DNA from: Diphasiastrum complanatum
Lineage: Eukaryota > Streptophyta > Lycopodiopsida > Lycopodiales > Lycopodiaceae
Length of the DNA: 64,000 nt
Direction of reading: 5' to 3'
Assembly (NCBI GenBank): GCA_029204225.1
Contig: CM055107.1
Location: 48,395,971-48,459,970, forward strand
The position numbers were made by a program, and so were the translations under genes. Positions 35,206-45,378 of the stretch are shown one piece after another. Under the pieces are notes generated by a model that ran no database searches, had not been told where the DNA came from, and worked only from the letters and a program-made list of their open reading frames with translations. Within the stretch, counting starts at the first letter, position 1. Each line of letters starts with the position of its first letter.

Positions 35206-35434
35206 TTTTATAGCCTATTTTTACAGTACTATACATGCCTGCAATTTTTTGTTCAGAACTGATCAGCCCAACTACTATTTAGTGTAATGGACCCACCAAA
35301 TTCACTTATAAGTTGGCTGAATTCGATTCATTCCTCACTTGTGCTAGCGAAGCTCTTGCAAATTTTTCTTGCAACCAAATTTCTGCATTGCCTTCTGATA
35401 CACTTTCACACGTTATAATTCCTTTATGATCATC

Positions 35435-38372
35435 ATGTCTTCTATCAATACTTCCCAGTCTCCGCGCTATACTATCCATCGTGATGTCCCATCTGCAATG
35501 GACATCATGATTCTTCCTAGCACAAGCATGGTCACTCAGTGGATGGGGGGCCCTTGCAGAGCCTCTACTTACTGCAATAGGTATTCATGAGAGAGCCTTT
35601 TTGGGACACATCAATATGCATTTCATCACTCTTGCCTTCAGTACATGGAAGGAAGAGAAATCCAAGTTTTATATCACCTTCCAAGGAGCCACACACAAGG
35701 TGCACGTCACTGAGGCCGCACTTGCAGCTATATGAATCTCATCTGGTATGAAAGCCTCACCCAATCACAAGCGCGCCAAATAGGCCATCAAGCCATACAT
35801 TGACCTCACCAACAATCTGCACTGGACTAATGATGGCTACCTTCTGGAAGCCATCACCGAGCCTTCCATCCACGTCGTTGCCCAGTTGTTAAATCATTTC
35901 CTGATGGTTGGCAACCTCAAGAAAGATCGCATCACATCTCAAATCCTTCACAGGATAGTGGAGTCCCACACAAAGTTGGCCAAAGCCCCTCTTGAACCAT
36001 ATAACTGGTTCAAGACTGTTTCTGGTGAGCTCAAGCGAGCTATTAAGGCCAATACAAAGCAACAGTTCGTCGCTGGCTCTCTATTGTCCCTCTTAGCCAC
36101 TTCTCACTTAGAAAACAGAATCCATGGCTTCCACCTGGATTCTGTGCTTTCGGTTTACAAAGAAGCACCGGCCGAGTCATCTCATCAGGCCTCAAGTTCT
36201 CATAGTCGTCATCATCCACGCATCGAGATCGTAGATCCTGACTCGCCTTCCACGTCACGATGTTGCACTAGGCATACTTTTTCAGCTGCGCTTCCACACC
36301 CTGCTGCTGTTCACACTAAACTTCTCATTTCCCTCGCCTCTGATGCTTCACTCGCCTCTTCTCCCATACAAGGACAGTCTGTGACCATTGGGCCTACCAT
36401 TCCCATCACAGCTATTCAGGCCGGCTTAACCTTGCACATCGAAGCAATCTCACCCAACACCCAGTTCTTCATGGATATGTTCGATGATTCTAACCCCCTT
36501 GGGGGAATCGAAGTCTTTGAAATGCCCCAGAGCTCAACGCCCTTTGAACCCCAATCCCCTGGAAAAGGATTCGGGCATATCCATGAATCTACTATTGGTG
36601 TCGAAGATGCCATTCAGCAACCACCCACACAGGGTAGCCCAGCTACACTTCGGGTCGACAGAGATGTAAAGTCACCAAAGCAGTTCGATGCCATGGTGCC
36701 TGAAGGGTTTGAAGAAGAGGATACTTTTGAAAAAGAAGAGACCTTGGCACCTATTCCACGCCTACCAGGGAAAGTACCATCAGGGTCTCCTACTGCTGCC
36801 ACCTCCACGACCGTCGATTCTGGTGATGCTCTAGGGTTAGTTTCCAGCCTTGGGCAAGTGATCCAGTCTATGCTGGATAAGAAGAAAGAAATGGAGCAAA
36901 GGATCTCTGATCCTTGAACCCGAAACACTCTGATCAGCCAAAAAATTGTCCAGCTGGATCGAGAGGTGAAGATAGCCGAGCAACATGAAGAAAAGACTGA
37001 AAGCGAAAAGACATTGGCCCAGCAACAAGCTGATCGCTTGGAAACCTACATCAGCTCCCTGCAAAATGCCCTGACAACTACACAGGATCAGGTAGATAAG
37101 GCAGTGCAAGATGCCAAGTAACAGGTGCAGCTGCTAAAGGGGCAATTATAGATGGCCGAACAAGATCGCATACGGCTTCAAGGTGAATTGGATGTGACCA
37201 CCCTTGAGCGTGATGCATATCTGCAAACACAAATACTCGATCATCCGGTCACACCAACGGAGATTGCCTATTTGTTCAAGAAAGTGGAAACATACAAAGA
37301 GGCCCTTCAGGGATTCCAAGGCTGCTTTGATAGGTTCAAAGGAGCAGCTTCAACCGAGTTGGCAAAGGCAAAAGAGACCATCAACGCCTATGAAAAAGCT
37401 ACCGCTCAAGTGTTGGAAGCCAGACCACAAATCCTCATCCCGATCATGCCGCAATTCTCTCCTTCGTGCCAAGAAGCTGTACAAATGGATATAGGGGTTG
37501 ATTCGAGCATGGACTAGGCGGGAGCTCCAGATCTAGCAGATCAACCGCCCACTATACCGGCAGTACAAGCAGGTCCATCCTCATCAAGGACAAGCCATTT
37601 ATTCATAAGGCCCATCAGCGTTGAGGACCAGATCTAGACCTTCTTAAAGCAACATCCACATGAGTCCTCGCATGGTGGATGGGTTCTCAAATTTAAGACC
37701 TCCGAGATCGAGGCCGGAAAAGAATTGGACAAAATACCTGCACTGGGAGAGTAGCCGGCATGGAGAATCACAATTTTTGAGAAAACTCCGGAATCAAGTA
37801 GGAGTTATGTCGCCAGCCCTCGCCAGTTGTAGGTAGATCCTTATTACGTGCCAATGCCGCGAAGACAAAAATGGAAAGATTTGGGATTTGCTATGGACAA
37901 AATCACCATCCATACGCCCAATTGGCCAATCATCCATCAGCCTTACAGCTGGAACATTTCAGTGGACTTCCACCGGGCCTTACAAGCATATCAGAGAGAG
38001 TATGTCCACTCTCCGGATCCAACGGTGCGACAATCGACAATGTTTGCAAAAGGTCTAACTCTGTTGGCGTCAGTGGCAACCAAATGGGACGATTGCCTTC
38101 CTACCCTGGCATTCGATCCAAATAAGCCGATGGCCTCAGAGTAAATTAAAGATCAGTTGCCAATTTTTCGACTGTATTTCCGTGCGACTATGATGGGAGG
38201 CTCTTGGGAATCCCACTTCACCTCATGGACAACTTCCAAGTGGATTACCGGAGCCCACCGTTGTTTCTTGCCGCATACTTTGGATTTCAATACTGCACGC
38301 CTTGACTTTATGGAGAAGGTGCAGTATCATTTAATTAAGATTCGGCGTGAAGCCAATAAAAGTCCCCAATAA
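35435..38372 (+). pseudogene. large extra ORF downstream of gypsy pol (about 980 codons)
   Basis: It starts at an ATG at 35435 (MSSINTSQSPRYTIHRDVPS). A one-base shift in the G-run at 35545-35550 moves it to a frame kept to 38372. Stops interrupt it (35730s, 35787, 36915, 37119, 37149, 37515, 37620s, 37750s, 37830, 38142), yet no further frameshift is needed. The N-terminal 200 residues (LGHINMHFITLAFSTW..., RITSQILHRIVESHTKLAKA) resemble the 'putative plant transposon protein' domain linked to Athila-type elements (my inference). A Ser/Pro/Thr-rich acidic middle (36150-36850) follows. Then comes a heptad-rich coiled-coil stretch (36900-37480: QKIVQLDREVKIAEQHEEK...). The C-terminal part is Trp-rich (37840-38370). 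No transmembrane segment like a classic env protein was obvious. It could be an env-position ORF or a displaced gag-like protein. Confidence 0.6.
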
Positions 38373-38408
38373 TTGCATATTGCAGGTGTCGTGGGACCGC
38401 CACCAGTT

Positions 38409-38422
38409 TTGGTGGGGGATAC
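38409..38422 (+). promoter_or_regulatory. gypsy polypurine tract
   Basis: TTGGTGGGGGATAC immediately before TGTTGGAGGG, the LTR edge. It primes plus-strand DNA synthesis in LTR retrotransposons. Confidence 0.7.
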
Positions 38423-39166
38423 TGTTGGAGGGTTTGCGAATCCCAAGGCAACCCTAACCCTAGTTAATAAGTGAGAGGGATTTGGCACCCTACATGTGTA
38501 AGTCCAACCCAATGATCACATAGTTATTTGATTAATTAGAAAGTCAATAAAAGGACTTTAGGCCTTTTTGTGGGACTTTTAATGTCGCAGGGCCTAAATG
38601 TCAAGTTAGTGAATAAAGTTGGGTTTCCCTCCAATTTTGATGGTTCCCACACTTTTTTAAATTTGAATAAAAAGAGAGGCAAGACTGGACCAATAGGATT
38701 CAAAGGCCAGGGTCCTCCTCTCTACTATAAAAAGGAACCAACTCGAGTTGCTTCTCATGTTTATTTCCTCATTTCAATAAAGCAGATTGGTTCTCTTTAG
38801 AAATAAATTGATGAATGTCCTTGCTCTTCCTCTCTTTTCATCCATTCCTCATGCTTTCTTTGGTATTTGCTAATTGTTGGATTTGATCATTATTGGGATT
38901 GCTATTTCTTATGGCTTTTGTGAGAGAGAAAGGGAGAGAGAGAAGAGTAAGTTTCTATCATTGTTGTGGATTTAGGGTTAATGGATGTAGTGTTAATGCT
39001 TAGTGTTAATGGATGTTAGTGTTAGATCCTCCATTCATGTTGAAATCTGAACTATACTATCGCTCTCATGGGAACGAACCTACGCGTGACAACTAACTCC
39101 GTCTCTTTGATGCTAGATTTGACTAGATCTTGGATTCAGGTTAAGCAAGGAAATAAACCCACTACA
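38423..39166 (+). repeat. gypsy 3' LTR (744 bp)
   Basis: It begins TGTTGGAGGG after the polypurine tract and ends CCCACTACA. It contains a TATA box (CTATAAAAAGG at 38725) and a polyadenylation signal AATAAA at 38776, so the U3-R layout is visible. A small GA-rich run lies near 38930. An inverted copy of its first 310 bases lies at 22793-23087. Confidence 0.8.
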
Positions 39167-39209
39167 ACCATTATGGCATGGCATTTGATATATAATACCG
39201 CAACGTTCT

Positions 39210-40650
39210 TGTTTAATTTTGATTGTGATGTATGTTGATGATTTGAATATTAAAGCATATAATCAAAGATTTGCTAAATGTAGTGAAAACAGATCTATGT
39301 AATTAGTTTGATATCACATACTTGACCTTATTTACTACTGCTTGCAAGTTGATATATGGTGAAAGGAGCAAGGTATTGGAATTACATAGACTACGTGTGT
39401 CAGTAAATTGCTCAGTCTGTTCCATATGGAGGCATGCAAGCAAATGAATACACCTATCGAGGTTCATGTTAAATTGCCTATGTTGGATTTGTACATCCCT
39501 TGTGGATATCACTTTGTACATCAATTATTTGGCGATTTGATCTGCACAACAATAACAAGACTACACATTAGCTTTTCTTTCGGTTGGTGAGTCAACTCAC
39601 GATGTATTCTTCTCAAGATTATTGAAAGACAACAAAGTAAAATTTGAGGTATGTCAAGAATACATCTCAATGGTTCATTGTATGTTATTGAAAATAAGTA
39701 GCCCAAGTTGAACCACTATTATTGACTAGGGAAGCAACATGACTATCAAAGGTATACGTTCCATGTAGGAAATGAGAATCTCATATTTTCTGATAGTAAG
39801 CATAACATAGTGGTGAACAAGGTCCTCATCAATACAACTCGGCGAAGCAATATGGTTGAGAAAAATCCTAGGAGAGAATAAGATTTAGCAAGAAAAAGAT
39901 AGAGAAAGAGACCACAATCTATATTCAAGTTCCAACTAGGACTCGATTTGCTAGACGCCTAGTGTATCATCTATAAACTTAGCACATTGAATTTTTGTAT
40001 CACCTTCTTTATGAGAAGACATTGACTGCCAACTTTTGTATTATAAACGTCTAGTTTTCGAGGTTTTCATAGTTACCAAAGCCATGTTGTTGCAACACGT
40101 GTCATCTAAATACTAACCCATGTACAAGTTGTCCCAAAAATATGTACATATCTTTTTAGGTTTGAATATAACACTTCCAATTCTTTATTTTGGTTTCTCT
40201 CAAGCTCTGAATGATTTATATGGGCGCCACTCTTAAGAGATTGTAGTTTATCATAGGCCTATTTACATATTATGAAAATGAGTGCCATCATAATTTTTCA
40301 AGGATGCAATTTGGATTGCTGATGTATGGGATGATATTATGGTCACTTTCAGAAAGCAACACCAGTTCACTCCTAAGGAAAATAAATTTAGAAACTGCAC
40401 ATAAAAACCACTAGCACCAAATACTTTGACGAATCAGATGTGGTAGCTTCAAAGTAAATGTCTATATGATAGAGATATAATAGCTCGTGAGGATGGCAAG
40501 CTTGAGTTGCCAAATACCATCATAAATCCTTTGCTCTAAGTAGTATAAGGAAGGGTGGGTGGTTGATGAATCACACTAACTATGAATAAATAATTATATT
40601 GAGAATAATTGAGAGATGATAGTTCTTGGATAGGTTAGTGGGTGGCTTTA
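39210..40650 (+). pseudogene. Ty1/copia RT-RNase H remnant (family S, longest copy)
   Basis: It starts at the catalytic block VMYVDDLNI (39225), passes CVSKLLSLFHMEACKQMNTP and EVHVKLPMLD, then YHFVHQLFGDLICTTITRLH ISFSFG (copia YRxLVGSLIYLxxTRPDISF). A frame change then gives SQLTMYSSQDY and LRYVKNTSQW. RNase H is reduced to AIWLRKILGE near 39850. Beyond about 39950 it is non-coding, shared with 12665-13100 and 43520-44510. Many stops and frameshifts. Confidence 0.65.
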
Positions 40651-41086
40651 CTATTTAACAAGAGCAATATAGAGGCAACTAGTGTGAATCTCAAGGCAAT
40701 TAGGATGTTCTTTCAGTAAATTTTGCAGATGTCACTACCTAATTGTAGATTTATTCAAATACATTCCTATAATCACCTCTAAAGAATTTTTATCACAATT
40801 ATGTTGGTTTATGTAGAAATCTGCCATTAAGCGGTCTCTAATGAAAGAGGAGTATAAATGTGCATATTCCAACAACATGCAATCATTACTCGAATTATTG
40901 GAGAGAAAGGAGTGAGAATTAATTGGGATTAATATTTTGAGGTATATATGGCTTCAAAATATATTTTAACTTCACTACATTCATGTGGTTTGACTTTCAC
41001 TCTCATCACATTTCTGAAATAACTGACTCATCTTTCATTGGTTCGATGCAGGTATTGCAGTCCCAACACAAGAAAAATAAGACATG
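40651..41086. other. no gene recognised
   Basis: Short stretch, possibly more of the family S copia 3' end. No domain seen. Confidence 0.35.
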
Positions 41087-41360
41087 TTCCTATATAGGAA
41101 AAAAAAGAAGTTTCCCTCAATTAAAATGAACTAATATAGGAAATTTGCATACTAGGAAAAGTGGTTCTTTTCCTAGAAAGAAAATCTAGGAAAAATGCAT
41201 ACATTTTACCTATATAGGGAAATCATCTAGGAAAAATTCCCTAGATGATTATCCCTATATAGGAAAAAAGTTTGTGCACTTTTCCTAGTATGGAAATTCG
41301 CTAGTTCATTTCAATCAAGGGAAATCTATAGGAAAATTTTTAGGAATAAATCCCTATATA
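41087..41360. mobile_element. hairpin MITE / foldback element
   Basis: The long imperfect inverted repeat has arms at 41111-41163 (TTTCCCTCAATTAAAATGAA ... ACTAGGAAAAGTG) and 41276-41326 (CACTTTTCCTAGTATGGAAA ... TTCAATCAAGGGAAATC). A second nested inverted repeat lies at 41210-41233 / 41237-41261 (TATATAGGGAAATCATCTAG and its complement). The outer left edge TTCCTATATAGGAA is itself palindromic. No coding capacity, about 270 bp. I could not fix a target-site duplication. Confidence 0.8.
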
Positions 41361-41371
41361 AATTTCTCAAT

Positions 41372-41373
<2 letters not shown>

Positions 41374-41406
<33 letters not shown>
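41374..41406. repeat. (CT)n microsatellite
   Basis: About 33 bases of CT next to the MITE. Confidence 0.95.
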
Positions 41407-41409
<3 letters not shown>

Positions 41410-41521
41410 GTTTCCTACAAGGGGCTTCATGATGTTTGATTCATTTTTTTGGGTATAAACTATTGCCAATACGGAACTCTTGTGCACATAAAAATTGATG
41501 ATTACGAACATCAACATTAAC

Positions 41522-42610
41522 CTTTTGGAGCTGCCAGAAAAAAACCGATCATCATTAAGACTCCTAGAGTCCGAGCCATGGTTAAAGCTCTGTTGGCAGT
41601 AACAAGGCCGGAAGCCATGACCATCCATTGCACCAAATACATAGAGCACGATCCAGTTACTTCAAACTATGTTATGAAATTCCGTCAGACAGGTGATAAT
41701 TCTCAAAAAATCTGGAACAGTAAGCCATTCTGGCGCCTGCGAGATGCATTGATATGTAGATGCCTCTCATGAGAATGGAAAACAAAACCGGAGGCTACCG
41801 TTTCTACCAAATAGATAGTATATACATATAAGGTTTGACATGTCATTTAGTGTGCGTAGATACATAGTGTCGATCCAGTCAATGATACAGGAATCAGGAT
41901 GCACGGAGGGACAATATCCTTATTCAACACTCGCTTGAGATTATTTGAGATGTATGTTGTGAAACAGTCGAGGAGGCATCAGATCTAAGAATAATATAGA
42001 CATCGGTGGGTTTGCAAGAAATGTCAAGGTCGACTGACAGGAGCAGGCTCCTCGGCTGGATTCTTATTAGCACTTGGTAACTCATAATCCAAAAGCTCAG
42101 CTACAAGTTTTCTCTGACGGTCGCACAGGCTCTGGTCTTCTACATATCCGCACCAGATCTCATTTGCTTTATCATCGTCATAAATGATTGAGTTCATGTT
42201 CTATTTCAACATCAAGTTTGTTCGTCTTAGTTAGCTTTTGAGAATACAAGAAAATAAGAAAAGCTCAAACGATCTAGACTAGATATGTGAAGATACAGTG
42301 GACAGAGTGCCGAAAGAAGCAGATACAGTGGACCAGATATGTGAAGATATAGTGGATAGAGTGCCGAAAGAAGCAAGAGTGTTACCTCCACGTGAGATAT
42401 AGCTAGCTGCAGTTTGATGTTGGTGGATTGCGTGCCAAGCGTCTGCGCCGCCGCAGAATTTCTCTTGGAAAAAAAACACACCTAGGCAATGCAAATTTCC
42501 AACTTAAACTATTGAAAAGCTCGCAAGCAAACCAGAACCGAGGTGAGAATACCCAAAAGGTAGCTGCTAATTGTGCAGCAGTTGAAAGTTTCAACTGCAT
42601 GCAAAGGTAA
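41522..42610 (-). pseudogene. possible exons of an unrecognised membrane-protein gene
   Basis: Three minus-strand patches look like exons. (1) 42480-42600: after a GCAG acceptor, a Trp/Phe-rich frame (LKLSTAAQLAATFWVFSPRF, FACELFNSLSWKFALP) ending before GTGTGT. (2) 42024-42200: after acceptor TAG, MNSIIYDDDKANEIWCGYVE then DQSLCDRQRKLVAELLDYEL, ending at a TGA or at a GTCAGT donor just before it. (3) 41522-41666: acceptor TAG, 48 codons with a hydrophobic stretch (YLVQWMVMASGLVT...TLGVLMMIGFFLAAPK), donor GTTAAT. Phases were not all reconciled and I cannot name the family, so these may be exons of one gene, of different genes, or chance. Confidence 0.25.
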
Positions 42611-43519
42611 GTCCATGAATTTCCCAAATGATTTACTCCAATCTATCTAGAATTGTATATATATATATATGTATATATATATATGTATGTATATGTAAGA
42701 AAGTCGCACGTCACCGCAGGGTGTATAACCATTCATACGTTCTTTCTTCAGAGACTCCAAACCATGTGGCAAAGTATTCACTGTATATAATCCAAGACGT
42801 TGATGGGAGAGATGAAGTTTTTACACCTCTAAAAAGAACTCACCAAAGTTCACATTGGCTGCATCAGAGGGATAGAACGGATCCCGAACAAGTACTCAGA
42901 ACGATCTGGACAGAGGTTAGAGAAGGCAGGCATAGAAACCCTCCGCTAAATTTCCCCAGTATGCAGCAGCCGACCAAAACAAAAATCTTTCTGTGACAAA
43001 TTCTACAAACAAAGCAATGAACCTTATCCTCAATCTATCAAGCACATCAGCCAGAAATCGTACAAACACGTAGTCCAAAAAATGTGTTGATTTTTTTGCT
43101 AGATGAAGCGGTTCGGACATAACCACAACATATTTACTCTACAAAAACATAGGCAAGTAAGAAGCATAAATGTTCGAAGAACTTTACAAGTTAAAGGTGA
43201 ACTGATCGAATACCATAACAATTCAGATTGTTGAATTGCTCCACAAAGGCACCGTAGGTGTCGCCAAACACAAATTGGAGGAGCCATGCAGTTGTGCATT
43301 CATAAACGTGAACAGATGCCTTGCGCCGTTTTTGAATTTGACAACCAAATCGTTGATGAATTGGATGCATGGACCTGGTGAAGAAGACCGCAGTAGCCCG
43401 CAACATATGATAATTTACCCTCTCCTACAGCTTTCCTCACCGGAAGAAGAGAAAAGCATTTCATAAGCAAACAATCACTAGCATGGACCTGCCTATCATA
43501 AATAAGCACCACCAGCCTA
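42611..43519. other. no gene assigned
   Basis: It includes a TATATATG-type simple repeat (42656-42695). Overlapping ORFs of 70-120 codons occur on both strands without recognisable domains. Confidence 0.35.
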
Positions 43520-44510
43520 AGAAGAACTTGTCCTTAGGGTATTTTCTCAAAGTGACCATAATATCAGCAATCCAAATTGCATCCTTGAGAAATAATGATG
43601 GCACTCATTTTCATAATAGGCCTATGACAAACTACAATCTCTTAAGAGTGGCACACATATAGATTATTCAGAGCTTGGGAGTAACCAAAATGAAGAAGTG
43701 GAAGTGGTATATTCAAACCTAAAAAAATATACATATTTTTGGGACAATTTGTTGCAACAACATGGCCTTGGTAACTATGAAAACCTCCAAAACTAGACAT
43801 TTCTAATACAAAAGTTTGCAGTCAATGTCTTCTCATAAAGAAGGCGATACAAAAATTCAATGTGCTAAGTTTATAGATGATACACCTAGGTGTCTAGCAA
43901 ATCGAGTCCTATTTTGAACCTGATTATAAATTGTGGTCTCTTTCTCTATCTTGTTCTTGCTACATCTTATTCTCTCCTAAGATTTTTCCCAACGATAATG
44001 CTTCATCGAGTTGTGTTGATAAGCACCTTGTTCTCAACTTCTAAAATGGGCTACACAACCATGTTATGCTTATTATTAGAAAATATGAGATTCTCATTTC
44101 CTACATGGAACGTATAACCACTAGTTAACCTTTGACCGTCATGTTGCTTCCTAGTCAACAAAATTGTTTTTACTTGGGCTACTTATTTCCACTAACATAC
44201 AATGAACCGTTGAGATTTACTCTTGACATATCTCAAAATCCACTTTGTTGTCTCTCAATAATCTTCAGAAGAAGACATCATGAGTTGACTCACCAACCGA
44301 AAAAAAGCTAATGTGTAGTCTTGTTATTGTTCTGTAGATCAAATTGCCTACTATTTGATGTACATAGTGATATCCACAAGGGACGTACAATCAAACACAG
44401 GCAATTTATCACGAACCTCGATAGGTATATTCGTTTGCTTGCATGCCTCCATATGGAACATATTGAGCAATTTATTGACATGCATAGTCTATGTAAGTAA
44501 TGGATGCTAG
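43520..44510 (-). pseudogene. Ty1/copia RT-RNase H remnant, inverted copy of 39360-40385
   Basis: Reverse-complement match over about 1 kb to 39360-40385. Examples are GTTGCTTCC-TAGTCAA (44150), the block around CCTCCATATGGAACAT (44447) and CTACAATCTCTTAAGAGTGG (43630). It carries the same decayed RT/RNase H pieces on the minus strand. Together the two copies form a large inverted repeat with a 3.1-kb spacer. Confidence 0.65.
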
Positions 44511-44765
44511 CGGTATCGCCTTGGATGAAATGTATCTTCATAAGAAAGTAAAAAACAATAATACACACATTAGTTAGATCATGAGTCTTAAATCATCTAA
44601 AAAAAAAAATCGTGGATTTGATTTTGCTTTGATCGTACCTCACACAATAACATATCGCGGCAATTCCGACGTGGGGTTCCGACGGAATTTCAGAAATCTT
44701 ATAATCCATCACATTTTGACACGTTGAATTCCGACATCCAAGCAAAAGTTTTGAAAATGGACCTC

Positions 44766-44856
44766 CGGTGATCGGCAGCCATAGCCAAGCCAAGCCTTAA
44801 AAGTTTAGACCACCACCACATATTAGACATCAACGTTGACTTTCTTCTATATTCAA
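44766..44856 (-). repeat. repeat 'R', partial copy
   Basis: CCAAGCCTTAAAAGTTTAGA then CATCAACGTTGACTTTCTTC is the reverse complement of the 12420-12500 part of R. Confidence 0.65.
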
Positions 44857-44904
44857 GATAGTTTTAGGAAATTTGAGACTCTTGCAAAATTTTGAGACTA
44901 ATAA

Positions 44905-45048
44905 TCTCTCTCTCTCTCTATCACACACACACACACACATACACACACACACACACTAATGCACACACACATGCACACATTCGTACACTCACAAACTTGG
45001 CTCTTCTTTATCTCACACATGCACACAACCACACACGAACTTAACAAG

Positions 45049-45112
<64 letters not shown>

Positions 45113-45125
45113 GCACACACACATA
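44905..45125. repeat. compound (CT)n/(CA)n microsatellite cluster
   Basis: CT runs (44907-44920, 45052-45107) with CA runs (44921-44985, 45015-45035, 45108-45122) between and after. The poly-Arg/Glu and poly-Ser/Leu ORFs here are artefacts. The following 45126-45378 is AT-rich with nothing recognised. Confidence 0.9.
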
Positions 45126-45378
45126 TGATCTTAGCACTCTCTCTTTCTCAATATTATTCTAGTTTTTAAAGATATTGGATTGATATTGACATTAAGTAAA
45201 TATAAAACATGTTGTTTAACAAAAATATAAGCTATATTATCTTATGAATGTAAAGGTTATTTAGTATTTTTAAAATCAATATCTTGTGTATAATTTGAGC
45301 ACAATATAATGCACATTTTTTGGTTGATGAAGCTTCATTCAAAGGTGGTGCTAAAAAACACCTTTAAAAAACATGAAA

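Larger units (their letters stand above)
29960..39166 (+). mobile_element. Ty3/gypsy retrotransposon (Athila/Tat-like), decayed
   Basis: Order: end of 5' LTR and primer-binding site (29980), non-coding leader, gag/PR-like remnant (31112-31760), pol with RT, RNase H and integrase (31761-34634), spacer, a second long ORF (35435-38372), polypurine tract (38409) and 3' LTR (38423-39166). The last bases of the presumed 5' LTR (GGAAAGAAACCCACTACAA) match the 3' LTR end (GGAAATAAACCCACTACAA). RT sequence and an extra ORF after pol fit the non-chromovirus Athila/Tat group. Most of the 5' LTR is not recognisable, so insertion age and target duplication cannot be read. Confidence 0.85.

Noticed and set aside
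35435-38372. Classic envelope protein in the gypsy element
   Set aside because: No signal peptide or transmembrane pair was evident, and the coiled-coil and plant-transposon-like content does not by itself support env.
44898-45162. Arg/Glu-rich and Ser/Leu-rich ORFs on both strands
   Set aside because: Produced by CT/CA simple repeats.
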